From positions 682,001 to 746,000 of the forward strand of contig NZ_JALBUF010000001.1 in assembly GCF_022606465.1 (NCBI RefSeq): a stretch of DNA of 64,000 nt, read 5' to 3'. The position numbers and the translations under genes were made by a program. The notes below the pieces were generated by a model that was given only the letters and a program-made list of their open reading frames with translations, did no database searches and was not told the DNA's origin. Positions 40,373 through 49,732 of the stretch are shown here, piece after piece (the stretch's first letter is position 1; each line of letters begins with the position of its first letter). The DNA comes from Sulfoacidibacillus ferrooxidans (GTDB taxonomy: Bacteria > Bacillota > Bacilli > Alicyclobacillales > SLC66).

Positions 40373-40981
40373 CTAGTGATCATCCTTTGTCTCGCGCAAT
40401 AACCGTTCAAATTCTTGATCGATAGACTGTGTTAATTCTGTCTTCGCCTCAGCCACGCGCGCCTCATCTTGAACTGCAGTGAGTGCATGATCTTTCGCGT
40501 CCTGTGCTAATGTCATCGCTTTTTGAACAGCGAGTACACCTTGTGCTGATGCTAAACGAGTTTGTGCATCATCTCTTGCATCGCGAAAATCTTTTACGTG
40601 TTCACTGAGCTCTTCTTGCGCATCCTTCAGGTGCTCTAGCTTACCCCGTAATTCTTTCTCGTGCTGACGCAAACCTTCTATCTTTTCCTTGACCTGTTGC
40701 CGTTTTTGCAAACGTTCACGCGCTCGAGTTTCATCGCCTTGTACAAGAGCTTCTTTTGCTTGTGTTTCATAATCAGCTAGTTTAGCCTCAAGTTGTTCAA
40801 TTTGCCGCTGCAATCGCAACACTGCAGCTGCAATCTCACCGACCATGCGCTTCACTTCACCAACTTGCACAACCATCTCTTGAAACGTCATTTGTAGCTC
40901 GGCATGCGGATCTTTATGTTGTTCCTTATAATCTTCCGCATGTGCCTGCACAATTTTTGCGGCGCGTTTAAAAATCCCCAT
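40373..40981 (-). CDS. PspA/IM30 family membrane-stress protein
   Basis: A 202-residue, almost wholly helical coiled-coil protein. The N-terminal amphipathic helix (MGIFKRAAKIVQAHAED) is the membrane-binding part. The coiled coil runs from about 35 to 160, with long charged stretches such as RQIEQLEAKLADYETQAKEA. PspA/IM30 proteins form ESCRT-III-like polymers that protect damaged membranes. At 202 residues it is a little shorter than B. subtilis LiaH (225). It lies downstream of two double-YbjQ genes on the same strand. Confidence 0.88.
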   Translation of the reverse strand: MGIFKRAAKIVQAHAEDYKEQHKDPHAELQMTFQEMVVQVGEVKRMVGEIAAAVLRLQRQIEQLEAKLADYETQAKEALVQGDETRARERLQKRQQVKEKIEGLRQHEKELRGKLEHLKDAQEELSEHVKDFRDARDDAQTRLASAQGVLAVQKAMTLAQDAKDHALTAVQDEARVAEAKTELTQSIDQEFERLLRETKDDH

Positions 40982-41028
40982 GCTGTCCGCCTCCTTGCAT
41001 TGTCATCCAGCATACTTCATGATGAATG

Positions 41029-41844
41029 TCAGTCGTTTAGCGATAGCACAATTTGCGGCGTAGGAATCGTATGATCACTTGATGTAGGTACAACCGCTGT
41101 TCCTACAGCAAAAAATTCAATCACATGACTGCCCCAACCATGACTTTTTTCGTGTAAATTGACACCCACAATGCCTTCTGCCTTCACCGTGTGCGCTTCC
41201 ATCTGCATCCGTTCCATCGCAAGCTCCCGAGCATCGTACAGCGCCTGTGTAAAATTGGTCATCTCACAGTTTTGACCAGCTGTGCGCAAGAACTGACGGA
41301 ATCCTTGGTGCGCCACATGATACACACAACTTCCCATGACAAGCGAGAGCGGTCGATACCCTGCGCGCAACAGCGCCCAAAAATCTTGACCTGATAAATC
41401 ACTCGTGAATGGCTTCCCATTAGCCATTTTATAGTTTCCTTTATTGCGTGCAGCCACAGCCGTTCCAATTGCGATAAATTCCGCCAGATCTTCGCCCCAC
41501 TCATAACGACCAACCTCTAGTCGAACGCCGACAATACCATCTGCGCCAAGTGCCTGTGCCTCTTCTTCCATACGAGACATCGCCAGTTCGCGCGCGTGAT
41601 ACATCGCCTGACTAAGCACCTGTAATTCTTCATTGTTACGGTAACTAGCTTGTTGAAACCCAATATGATAAATAGAACTACCTACCACCATGCCAATCGG
41701 TTCAAAGCCTGCTTCCCGCACAAGTAAAAATTCATTAACTGTTAAATCACTTGTGAAAACCCCACCTGGATGATTGGCATCGCGCAACCCTGCAAGTCGT
41801 TCAAGTGCGTGTTTAGGTAAATCATTAAACTGCTGATCTGCCAT
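41029..41844 (-). CDS. tandem YbjQ-domain protein, 271 residues
   Basis: Two copies of the YbjQ-type (PF01906, 'heavy-metal-binding') domain lie at residues about 26-137 and 144-256. Each carries TSDLTVNEF/TSDLSGQDF near its start, then GxVxGSSxYHI/GSCVYHVAH, then the signature helix ARELAMSRMEEEAQALGADG or ARELAMERMQMEAHTVKAEG followed by IVGVRL/IVGVNL and AIGTAV/AVGTAV. YbjQ proteins form cyclic pentamers; their function is uncertain. It is 47 bp from pspA and 35 bp from a second such gene, suggesting an operon. Confidence 0.85.
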   Translation of the reverse strand: MADQQFNDLPKHALERLAGLRDANHPGGVFTSDLTVNEFLLVREAGFEPIGMVVGSSIYHIGFQQASYRNNEELQVLSQAMYHARELAMSRMEEEAQALGADGIVGVRLEVGRYEWGEDLAEFIAIGTAVAARNKGNYKMANGKPFTSDLSGQDFWALLRAGYRPLSLVMGSCVYHVAHQGFRQFLRTAGQNCEMTNFTQALYDARELAMERMQMEAHTVKAEGIVGVNLHEKSHGWGSHVIEFFAVGTAVVPTSSDHTIPTPQIVLSLND

Positions 41845-41879
41845 GGATCAAACCCCCTTATGTACTTACATCGTCATTG

Positions 41880-42878
41880 CTAGGAATTTAAATCAAATAC
41901 TGATTCAATAGTTAACCGCTCAGATGAATGTGGTTCCACTTGTAATACTGCGGTCCCCATCATTACCACTTCAAGAATATGATCGATGATCTCTTCGCCC
42001 TCTTCAGTTGCCTCACCGCGCGATGTTTCTTCTACACGCATTGTAAAGTCAGCGCCTACAACTCCTGTTGCTTTCATCTTCCCCATGTCCTCACGCAATT
42101 TGCGCACAGCGAGGTGTCTCGCTTGATACACACCTTGCGTAAATCCTTGCATTTCTTGGTTATACCAACTGCGCTCTTGGCTCATATCATACCAATCAGT
42201 TTGCAGATAATAGACTGTAGCACCTAGTGCTAATCCTACAGGCAATTGACCTGCCGCAATCAGTCGCACAAAATCTTGCCCAGATACAGAACACACAATC
42301 GGCGTCTCAGATTTCGGCAAATCTTCCACACGCACTGCCGTTCCATAACACACAAATTCTATCAAACCGTCTTTCGGTTCATAACCTTTTTCATCCATAC
42401 GAAAACCGACCACTGCGTTAGCGCCAAGCATAGTCGCTTCTTGCAATAATCTAGCAATCGCTCGTTTGCGTCCCTCATACAGCGCTTGAGTCGGAGCCTG
42501 AAGTTCTCTCGATGCAGAAAAATATCCGCCAAACCCAGAAGCGTTAGGTGTACGCACGTAACCAATCTGATAATACGTACTCCCCATGACCTGCCCTAAA
42601 GGATGCAACTTATACCGCTTAAGCGACAACCATTCATTCACACTAAGATCACTTGTCCACGGTAATTGTCCTTTTCCCTGATCCGTTAATCTCGCAATGA
42701 CATTGGGTGGCAATTGTCCATGCTCAAGCGCTTGTAGGGATCGTTCAGATCGCGCAATCCCTTCTTGCCGTAATCTTTGCAAATCTAACTTAGGCGGAAG
42801 AGAAGCACTGGAAGACATCGTTCCTGCTGATTGATCCTCTTTTTTCCCAGACAAAAATCCGAAGCGAAAACGAAACAT
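41880..42878 (-). CDS. tandem YbjQ-domain protein, about 332 residues
   Basis: Starts at ATG 42,878 (MFRFRFGFLSGKK), which has GGAGGTGA 6 bases upstream. After about 55 linker residues it has two YbjQ domains, near 70-185 and 195-315: TSDLSVNEWLSLKRYKLHPLGQVMGSTYYQIG, then ALYEGRKRAIARLLQEATML and AVVGFRMD; and later GQDFVRLIAAGQLPVGLALGATVYYL with ARHLAVRKLREDMGKMKATGVVGADF. It is paralogous to the next gene downstream. Together the pair encodes four YbjQ domains beside a PspA protein. Confidence 0.84.
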   Translation of the reverse strand: MFRFRFGFLSGKKEDQSAGTMSSSASLPPKLDLQRLRQEGIARSERSLQALEHGQLPPNVIARLTDQGKGQLPWTSDLSVNEWLSLKRYKLHPLGQVMGSTYYQIGYVRTPNASGFGGYFSASRELQAPTQALYEGRKRAIARLLQEATMLGANAVVGFRMDEKGYEPKDGLIEFVCYGTAVRVEDLPKSETPIVCSVSGQDFVRLIAAGQLPVGLALGATVYYLQTDWYDMSQERSWYNQEMQGFTQGVYQARHLAVRKLREDMGKMKATGVVGADFTMRVEETSRGEATEEGEEIIDHILEVVMMGTAVLQVEPHSSERLTIESVFDLNS

Positions 42879-42920
42879 CGACTCACCTCCATACATTCCA
42901 CCGGATGTCTTTCATCGCCA

Positions 42921-43301
42921 TTACAGTAAGAAATCTTCAAGCGATTGTCTCGTCTCCTCGTGTTCGCTCGCATAAACCCCAATGGCACGAGACACTTCGT
43001 CAAGCCATGCTTTCATTGTTAACGTTTCACTAGACAATACGATTCCCCGCACTGCTTTAGCCTTTGTAGCAACGATACGCGCACCATCAAGTGTTAGAAT
43101 ATAGCTATCCGTCCCTAATTGTAATTCGATTTTTGCCACATGATGTACCTTACTAAATAGTTTTTTTTGACGGGTAACTACTACTAGATCCGGAAGCGAT
43201 TGTTCTAGACGAACTGCGAGTGCCTCGATGTATGCCAGTTCATCATCGTGACTATGGCGCCATGATGCGGAATTTAAATCAAACTGAAGATCGTCCTCCA
43301 T
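42921..43301 (-). CDS. conserved hypothetical protein, about 126 residues
   Basis: Starts at ATG 43,301 (MEDDLQFDLNSASWRHSHDD), with GGTGAGGA upstream; a longer start exists but lacks a ribosome site. The middle alternates beta strands (HHVAKIELQLGTDSYILTLDG, ARIVATKAKAVRGIVLSSE) and ends in an acidic helix. No family is recognised. Position directly upstream of the YbjQ/PspA genes on the same strand suggests a shared role in envelope stress. Confidence 0.72.
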   Translation of the reverse strand: MEDDLQFDLNSASWRHSHDDELAYIEALAVRLEQSLPDLVVVTRQKKLFSKVHHVAKIELQLGTDSYILTLDGARIVATKAKAVRGIVLSSETLTMKAWLDEVSRAIGVYASEHEETRQSLEDFLL

Positions 43302-43371
43302 CGTCGTCCTCACCACCCTAAAAGCAACTGCATACATGCTACTTTACATACGCATAATACGCCAAAAAGTT

Positions 43372-44196
43372 TCATCGTTTCTTTTTTGCATCTTTATCTT
43401 GACGCAGTTTTTTTTGTTTTCGCAGATAATCGATCGCACCATCAACGTCATCCCATGAGTTTTGAAAGACTGCTGTATAGCGAATAGCTTCAGATTCATC
43501 GCCTGGAAGCGCTTCTCGAGGCATCTTTTGAGGTAGCTGACGCACATTCAAAAGATAATCCAGCACGAAAACATTATGTCTGCGAGCCGCTAAAAATGCA
43601 GATCGCGACATCAATGAATCGCCCTGCAATGCAAAAATAGCTAATAATCGTCCGTAAAGAAACACAGTCGATTGCTCGTTATCGTAGCTATCAATCAAAT
43701 CATAGGCATCTTGAAAGCGGTGATCATCGAGCATAGCTTTTAATAAAATATATCGTATTCCTTGTGGATCTGTGCGATTTAATTCTAGAGATTCGCGAAA
43801 TATGCGCACGGCCTCATCTCGCTCGCCGATCTCCCAAAGGATTTGCGCATATGCCGATCGCGCTTGCATATAAGGCCGAGTTTCAGGTATATCCCAAAAC
43901 TTCCCTTTCCATTCTTCCATTCGTAACGCAAATAACCGATTCCCAGCTTCTACTGCTTGATTCAAATATTCTTTACTCTGTTCAAAATTTTCTGCTGCAT
44001 CTTGCGCCAACATCAGCCATGCCTCGATACAATTACGAGAGATGACCAGTGCCTGTTGCGCAATATCCGCTCTCCGTTTTGGATCAGACTCTCCAATCGT
44101 TGTTTGCAATACATCATATGCTTCTGTTAATAAAGCCTTCTCATCGTCTTGCCCTGTTTCTAAAGTTTCTGCTTTAGATGGTGCTTTTTTTACCAC
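43372..44196 (-). CDS. tetratricopeptide-repeat protein
   Basis: A 274-residue cytoplasmic protein with helical-pair repeats over residues about 20-200 (for example AQQALVISRNCIEAWLMLAQDA and ARSAYAQILWEIGERDEAVRIFRESLELN). The C-terminal tail is strongly basic (YLRKQKKLRQDKDAKKKR). The layout resembles ST7-type TPR proteins. It probably serves as a protein-protein scaffold; no partner can be named. Confidence 0.82.
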   Translation of the reverse strand: MVKKAPSKAETLETGQDDEKALLTEAYDVLQTTIGESDPKRRADIAQQALVISRNCIEAWLMLAQDAAENFEQSKEYLNQAVEAGNRLFALRMEEWKGKFWDIPETRPYMQARSAYAQILWEIGERDEAVRIFRESLELNRTDPQGIRYILLKAMLDDHRFQDAYDLIDSYDNEQSTVFLYGRLLAIFALQGDSLMSRSAFLAARRHNVFVLDYLLNVRQLPQKMPREALPGDESEAIRYTAVFQNSWDDVDGAIDYLRKQKKLRQDKDAKKKR

Positions 44197-44366
44197 AGAT
44201 TTTCCTCCTACCGTCCGACATCTCTACATTTCATTGCACATACATGCGAACCCATGTCAGACCACTTCCTCTTATCGTACGTATCTTTCTGTATCTTACC
44301 CTTTCTATCTGTCATGACACAAGAAAACTCTCCATGCACAAGCACGAAGAGTATCAGAAATACTGA

Positions 44367-45206
44367 TTATTCATTTGACAACAATATTTCCTCATCAGAC
44401 ACAGCCATGAGCGCCAAATGTTCCCGTTCTTCCTCTTCGCGCAAGGCTGCTTCCCGTTCATCTTGATCCAACCCCATGACATGAACTTTTTTCTCAACGT
44501 CATGAGTTAGTTCTTGCAAAATTTCATACCCATCAATCCCTACAACACCCGCTTCATCCTGCAATTTGTGCAACATCTCATGCATAATAAACAATAGATC
44601 ATCACGCATAGAAAGCAGGCGGTCGCGCACCTCATGTGGCATCTCATCACGCATAGCGCCAATGTAATGCTCAGCAAAAGCCTGATGTCGAGCTTCGTCC
44701 AGTATAATTCGCGTAGATAACTTCCCAAATAACGTATGAGGGAATGTTTTGCGAAATGCACCATAAAAGTTTTTGGCAAATAAATCGCTAATCAGAATAC
44801 CAAATAACCAATCAAGGCGATTTTTGGATTTTAACAAACGATAATGATACCGAAACATCTCTCTTAGATTCCGTACCTCTAATGGCCTTCTGTCTAATAA
44901 CCGGTATACTTTCGTCAGCATCTCAAAATGGCGCGCCTCATCTAACATAAACGTAGTAATATACAACTGTGCACTCGTCTCATGGGCCTCTGCAAAGTGC
45001 GGCAAAATCGTCGATGCTCCGAGCATTGCTGTTTGTTCACCAAGATATACAGGAGTTAAGATGTGGGCAAATGCAGTTGCTTCTGCTTCATCTAGATGGA
45101 AAGGTAGCTCCCAATCAAAGTCATTTGAAGACCACTGACCTTTCACACCTTTATGAAACAACTGTAAAATTGGGTCGTTTTCTTTGAGATCAGGATATAT
45201 CCGCAA
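44367..45206 (-). CDS. ferritin-like di-iron protein
   Basis: A 279-residue helical protein with a two-fold set of iron ligands: Glu57 (GEQTAM), Glu90/His93 (MLDEARHFEM) and Glu171/His174 (ILDEARHQAF), with another acidic residue near 141. The E-x6-Y and DExxH spacing fits the ribonucleotide reductase R2-like or R2lox/AurF oxidase fold more than storage ferritin. It has an acidic C-terminal tail. Substrate and partner are unknown; no ferredoxin or reductase is adjacent. Confidence 0.82.
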   Translation of the reverse strand: MRIYPDLKENDPILQLFHKGVKGQWSSNDFDWELPFHLDEAEATAFAHILTPVYLGEQTAMLGASTILPHFAEAHETSAQLYITTFMLDEARHFEMLTKVYRLLDRRPLEVRNLREMFRYHYRLLKSKNRLDWLFGILISDLFAKNFYGAFRKTFPHTLFGKLSTRIILDEARHQAFAEHYIGAMRDEMPHEVRDRLLSMRDDLLFIMHEMLHKLQDEAGVVGIDGYEILQELTHDVEKKVHVMGLDQDEREAALREEEEREHLALMAVSDEEILLSNE

Positions 45207-45376
45207 CGTAATCGCCCCCTCGCGCGAACCTCTATTGTATCATTTTACTCCGTGAACAGGGGACAGACAACATTCACACATGATCTGACTCAAAATACAC
45301 ACATACCCCTATCGCCTGTAGTCCACATGAAGATCTGTGAGAATCGATTACGCGATCTTCATCTCCTAATGAACAC

Positions 45377-45679
45377 CTATCCTCTCATCTGTCGTTTTTG
45401 TTTTGGCCTCTCTCCTTCACCAGGAGTAGCTACGACTTGTCGTACTGGCAAGAACGTTTTAGACCGACTCGCCCTCCGTTCCTTATCTGCACCTACTAAA
45501 AACCACAAATTAGCTCCCATGACTAACAATGCAAACCCTATCCACAAGATCATAAAAGCCCCAGATTGATTCCACATAAAACGAGGTAGTCGAGGAATCA
45601 TGAGATACAACATACCTAGCACAGCGATCACATAAGCCAAAGATACACTTTTTTTTGCATGTTTAGTCGGTCGAAACAC
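45377..45679 (-). CDS. small membrane protein, unknown function
   Basis: A 100-residue protein with two hydrophobic spans at about 11-31 and 40-62 and basic tails at both ends (MFRPTKHAKKS; PGEGERPKQKRQMRG). I recognise no family. The arrangement is a hairpin with both ends probably in the cytoplasm. Confidence 0.65.
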   Translation of the reverse strand: MFRPTKHAKKSVSLAYVIAVLGMLYLMIPRLPRFMWNQSGAFMILWIGFALLVMGANLWFLVGADKERRASRSKTFLPVRQVVATPGEGERPKQKRQMRG

Positions 45680-45863
45680 AGTACGCCCCCCATTTCTTCA
45701 TAAGACAAGTTCTCTGGCTGATACATATGCAACACCTTTGTGATTTTAGACTTCATTTGTTCACATGTGATCATTCGTACAACAATCATCATGCATAAAG
45801 GGCATTACTGGGGCAAACAATAGCACAGAAATCAATGATTATGAAGTCCAAGGAGGTAACGAG

Positions 45864-46178
45864 ATGAATCAAACCCCAGAAAGTAGTATTAAAAACTCCG
45901 TGGAGCGAGCAGTCAACTCAGGCGAGGTCCTTGATGACTTTAGCAGATGGCGTGAGTTCCTTGGAGCACAGGTGCAACGCGCAGAGGGCATGGGTGTGTC
46001 TGAACAGCACATTGACGATGCCGCCTTTAAACTAGGGGATTATCTTGCGGATAAAATTGATCCAAAAAATCCACAAGAACGACTTCTAAAGGAAATGTGG
46101 GACTGCAGCCCAAAAGAAGACCAACGTGCACTTGCACGCATCATGGTTAACATGGCATCAAGTCACACGACCCATTAA
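45864..46178 (+). CDS. DUF3243 family protein
   Basis: A 104-residue soluble helical protein with the DUF3243 pattern FSRWREFLGAQVQRAEGMG, FKLGDYLADKIDPKNPQERLLKEMWD and EDQRALARIMVNMA. AAGGAGG lies before the ATG. The family is found in spore-forming Bacillales (B. subtilis YmfJ) and has no settled function. It is a lone plus-strand gene with its own terminator. Confidence 0.88.
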   Translation: MNQTPESSIKNSVERAVNSGEVLDDFSRWREFLGAQVQRAEGMGVSEQHIDDAAFKLGDYLADKIDPKNPQERLLKEMWDCSPKEDQRALARIMVNMASSHTTH

Positions 46179-46220
46179 AAGACATACGCTCGATCAAACT
46201 AATTGCGTTAAAAACAGTAA

Positions 46221-46262
46221 GAGCAAAGATGATCGGCACGATCGTGCTGATCATCTTTGCTC
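46221..46262. terminator. strong bidirectional terminator hairpin
   Basis: GAGCAAAGATGATC pairs with GATCATCTTTGCTC around a GC-rich inner stem. It lies between the convergent DUF3243 and ytkL genes and can serve both. Confidence 0.8.
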
Positions 46263-46285
46263 CTTTATCACATGTATGTCGGGGA

Positions 46286-46975
46286 TTAAACAGTGAATGA
46301 TTCCCCTGGCTTTAACACTTTTCCGTCGATACCCTTATCTGCAAGTTGGTGCACAAAAGATGCTGCATCTTGTGCGATCAATGGAAATGTATCATAGTGC
46401 ATAGGAATCACAGTCTTTGCCTTCACCCACTGCGCAGCAATCAAGGCATCCTCTGGACCCATCGTAAAATTATCTCCAATGGGCAAAGCTGCAACGTCGA
46501 TGTCATTGAGTTCACCAATCCATTTCATATCCCCAAATAACGCCGTATCCCCTGAGTGATAAAACGTCTTACCTTCTGCTGTAAATAAAATTCCAGCTGG
46601 GTTCCCTCCATAGATCATGCCCGATTCGGTTTCAATGGCTGAACCATGGAAGGCTAATGTCAATTTAACACGACCAAACGGAAAAACATGCGATCCACCT
46701 AAATGCATCGGATGTGTCTTCACACCTTGTGCTGCTAGCCATGCAGCTAGCTCATACACAGCAACAACAGTTGCTCCTGTGCGCTTTGCAATAGCAACTG
46801 TATCTCCCACATGGTCGGCATGAGCATGTGTCAATAAGATGGCATCTGCCTTTACTTCATCAGCTGCAATCGACGAATTAGGATTACCCGATAAAAATGG
46901 ATCGATCAACAGATGATGAGACTTTGTTTCAATCGCAAAACTGGCATGCCCCAAGTATGTAAGTTTCATTGTCAT
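46286..46975 (-). CDS. ytkL: metal-dependent hydrolase, UPF0173 (YtkL)
   Basis: A 229-residue metallo-beta-lactamase-fold hydrolase. Metal ligands are seen in LTHAHADHVGD (HxHxDH), in FYHSGDTALFGD and in VIPMHYDTFPLI. Family members are annotated YtkL in Bacillus; the substrate is not established. The gene overlaps the upstream ylbF-type gene by 4 bp (ATGA) and begins with GAAGGA 5 bases before its ATG. Confidence 0.92.
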   Translation of the reverse strand: MTMKLTYLGHASFAIETKSHHLLIDPFLSGNPNSSIAADEVKADAILLTHAHADHVGDTVAIAKRTGATVVAVYELAAWLAAQGVKTHPMHLGGSHVFPFGRVKLTLAFHGSAIETESGMIYGGNPAGILFTAEGKTFYHSGDTALFGDMKWIGELNDIDVAALPIGDNFTMGPEDALIAAQWVKAKTVIPMHYDTFPLIAQDAASFVHQLADKGIDGKVLKPGESFTV

Positions 46976-47334
46976 ACACTTCCTTCTGTCAGTTCTGGCA
47001 TGATCGTTATTTCTTCAAGCGCATCAGAAAGGATTTTTTGAATGTCTTGAATAATCATCCCGAATTGATACTCTGCGCGCAAATAATCGCGAACGGCAGT
47101 GTGCAGTTGTAAAACGTCGTAAAGTTTCTGTAAATCTTCTTGATCTTCTTGCGTTGGCTCTTGACCCAATAACCGGTTGCGTTCAAATTCCAACTGCTTC
47201 ATATGAAAATCGGTAATCATTCGTTTAGCTTGATCATCACCAGAAACTTGGTCTACTGATTGTTTCATCGTTCTGTATTCTTCTGATTCGCGTAGTGCAC
47301 GTACTAACTCATGTGCTTTATCGTAAGGATTCAT
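46972..47334 (-). CDS. YlbF/YmcA family protein
   Basis: About 120 residues from ATG 47,334 (MNPYDKAHELVRALRESEEY). Helical protein of the DUF964 family, with QMKQLEFERNRLL-like coiled regions. In B. subtilis YlbF, YmcA and YaaT act on RNase Y maturation of mRNA and on competence and biofilm regulation. Which paralogue this is cannot be decided from sequence alone. Its stop overlaps ytkL. Confidence 0.85.
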   Translation of the reverse strand: MNPYDKAHELVRALRESEEYRTMKQSVDQVSGDDQAKRMITDFHMKQLEFERNRLLGQEPTQEDQEDLQKLYDVLQLHTAVRDYLRAEYQFGMIIQDIQKILSDALEEITIMPELTEGSV

Positions 47335-47447
47335 CGAATGCCCCCCACACGTCTTCATTCTCATTCTTTATAAGTATAATCCATGTTTTCGCAACAACAA
47401 AGTTAAACATATCGACCGTTGTTTCACTCATTCCATAATCATTTTTA
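47335..47447. other. first part of the gap between ylbF and tkt
   Basis: The 367-bp gap 47,335-47,701 holds three things: the ylbF promoter region (here), MITE copy 2 (next entry), and the tkt promoter after it. For tkt, TTGTCC followed 16 bases later by CATAAT near 47,630-47,655 is a plausible sigma-A promoter, and GAGGAGG precedes the start codon. Confidence 0.4.
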
Positions 47448-47605
47448 TAGAGGTTGTTCAAAAAGGGATCAGAACTCCCCGGCGCATTGCAGCGTCAGCG
47501 CCAAGAACGCTCCCTCACGTACCCAAAACGTACGCTCAGTCCACATTCTTGGCTCGCTTCCTTGCACTGCGCGGGTCTTACCTGCCCCCTTTTTGAACAG
47601 GCTTT
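47448..47605. repeat. MITE-like palindromic repeat, copy 2
   Basis: Nearly identical to 909-1,066 over about 158 bp; differences are a handful of single bases (GGGATC for GGGGTC near the left end, CCCC for TCGC, GGCTCGC for GGCTTGC). Ends are the same imperfect inverted repeat around TGTTCAAAAAGGG. It lies between the ylbF-ytkL pair and tkt. The high identity suggests recent movement or conversion. Confidence 0.86.
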
Positions 47606-47701
47606 TAAAATAAAGAAAAAGTTTCTTTGTCCACGTCTTTATTTCTGGCATAATAGAGTCATTATGGTGAAGTAATATCTCGAGGAGGACGACCCCACTT
47701 T

Positions 47702-49732
47702 ATGCAAGATCATTCTGTGATGACAGCATTAGATGAATTGACGATTACTACTTTGCGTACACTGTGTATCGACAGTGTTGAACGAGCAAACTCTGGTCAT
47801 CCTGGCCTTCCTATGGGAGCCGCCCCGATGGCATACACGTTGTGGCATTCCTTTTTACGGCACAATCCTAAAAATCCTTCATTCGTCAACCGGGATCGCT
47901 TTGTCTTATCTGCAGGCCATGGCTCTACCCTCCTGTATAGTCTTCTCCATTTATTTGGATACGATCTATCCATTGATGATTTAAAACAGTTTCGTCAATG
48001 GGGGAGTAAAACACCTGGGCATCCAGAACGCGGCCATACACCTGGCGTAGAGACCACTACTGGACCATTAGGACAAGGAATTGCAAATGCAGTGGGAATG
48101 GCCATGGTCGAACGGTTTCTTGCCGCTACATACAATCGCAAAGACTTTCCCTTATTTGATCATCACACCTACGCTCTTGTTGGAGACGGCGACCTCATGG
48201 AAGGGATCTCCTATGAGGCTGTTTCATTGGCAGGACACCTTGCTTTAGATAAGCTCATCGTCCTCTACGATTCGAATGACATCTCCTTAGACGGACCAAC
48301 AGATAAAGCATTTACAGAAGATGTTCGCGCTCGATTTATAGCTGCACAGTGGAATGTTTTACGCGTTGATGATGGAAACGATGTAGTGGCTATAGAACAA
48401 GCATTACATACTGCACAGGCGCAAACTGGCCACCCAACCTTAATTGAAGTGCGAACCACCATTGGTTTTGGTAGCCCTGCACGCCAAGGCACTTCAAAGG
48501 CACATGGTATGCCACTTGGTAGTGACGAGGCGCTTCTAACAAAAAAAGCATACGGATGGAACTATACAGAAAGTCATACAGTTCCAGACGAAGTGCGCCA
48601 ATATCTTGCACCATCCATTGCAAAAGGCATTCAACTTGAACGCGAATGGAATGAACTACTGCAACGTTATACCGTACAGTACAGCGATTTGGCACGCGAA
48701 ATTGAACTTATCGTCCATGGTCGTCTTCCAGAAAACTGGGATGCCGATCTTCCTACCTACACGAAAGATTCATCGGAATTAGCTACGCGTCAAGCATCTG
48801 GTCAAGCCATTAACGCTCTTGCAAAACACATACCTAACTTATGTGGAGGTTCTGCCGACTTAGCCTCTTCCAATGAGACGACCATGAAAGAGGAGACTGT
48901 GTTCTCACCGGAAAACTACGGTGGACGCAATATTTGGTTTGGCGTGCGCGAACATGCGATGGGGGCTATTTTAAACGGGATGGCTGCACATGGCGGCGTA
49001 CGCGTTTATGGTGCCACCTTTCTTGTCTTTTCTGACTATCTACGCCCTGCTATTCGTTTAGCTGGCTTGATGAAATTACCCGTAACTTACGTTTTTACTC
49101 ATGATAGCATCGGTGTAGGCGAGGATGGACCGACACATCAACCGATCGAACAACTTGCATCATTGCGTATGATACCAAATGTCATTCTTATTCGCCCAGC
49201 TGATGCCAATGAAACCATTGCGGCTTGGCGCTATACGATGAGTCAACAAGAACATCCAGTTGCGCTTGCACTAACACGTCAAAAGTTGCCGATTCTCCCT
49301 GGCACCGATCAATCTGCAACAGATGGTGTCGCACGAGGAGCCTATATCATCAGTCCTGAGCATAAAGAACACATTGATGTCATTCTCATCGCTTCTGGAT
49401 CAGAAGTAAGCCTTGCCTTGGAAGCAAAAAAACAATTAGAACAACAAGACGTATCTGTTCGCCTTGTAAGTATTCCCTCCTTTCAACTCTTTGAGATGCA
49501 AGAACAGGCGTATCGAGAATCTATTTTGCCAACACAAGTCACTGCTCGAGTTGGCATCGAGATGGCACATCCTTTTGGCTGGGATCGCTATGTTGGTTCA
49601 ACGGGTGAAATCATTGCCATTGATCATTTTGGCGCTTCGGCCCCGTTACCTGAATTGATGAAGCACTTTGGTTTTACAAAAGAGGCAGTCATACAGGCTG
49701 CGCTTCGCAGTATGGAAAGGGGTAAAGCATAG
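47702..49732 (+). CDS. tkt: transketolase
   Basis: A 676-residue thiamine-diphosphate enzyme of the pentose phosphate pathway. N-terminal motifs [18 protein letters not shown] and [16 protein letters not shown], the cofactor motif [13 protein letters not shown] with [13 protein letters not shown], and the C-terminal [17 protein letters not shown] region and [19 protein letters not shown] are all intact. Its stop overlaps the transaldolase start by one base. GAGGAGG lies before ATG. Confidence 0.97.
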   Translation: MQDHSVMTALDELTITTLRTLCIDSVERANSGHPGLPMGAAPMAYTLWHSFLRHNPKNPSFVNRDRFVLSAGHGSTLLYSLLHLFGYDLSIDDLKQFRQWGSKTPGHPERGHTPGVETTTGPLGQGIANAVGMAMVERFLAATYNRKDFPLFDHHTYALVGDGDLMEGISYEAVSLAGHLALDKLIVLYDSNDISLDGPTDKAFTEDVRARFIAAQWNVLRVDDGNDVVAIEQALHTAQAQTGHPTLIEVRTTIGFGSPARQGTSKAHGMPLGSDEALLTKKAYGWNYTESHTVPDEVRQYLAPSIAKGIQLEREWNELLQRYTVQYSDLAREIELIVHGRLPENWDADLPTYTKDSSELATRQASGQAINALAKHIPNLCGGSADLASSNETTMKEETVFSPENYGGRNIWFGVREHAMGAILNGMAAHGGVRVYGATFLVFSDYLRPAIRLAGLMKLPVTYVFTHDSIGVGEDGPTHQPIEQLASLRMIPNVILIRPADANETIAAWRYTMSQQEHPVALALTRQKLPILPGTDQSATDGVARGAYIISPEHKEHIDVILIASGSEVSLALEAKKQLEQQDVSVRLVSIPSFQLFEMQEQAYRESILPTQVTARVGIEMAHPFGWDRYVGSTGEIIAIDHFGASAPLPELMKHFGFTKEAVIQAALRSMERGKA

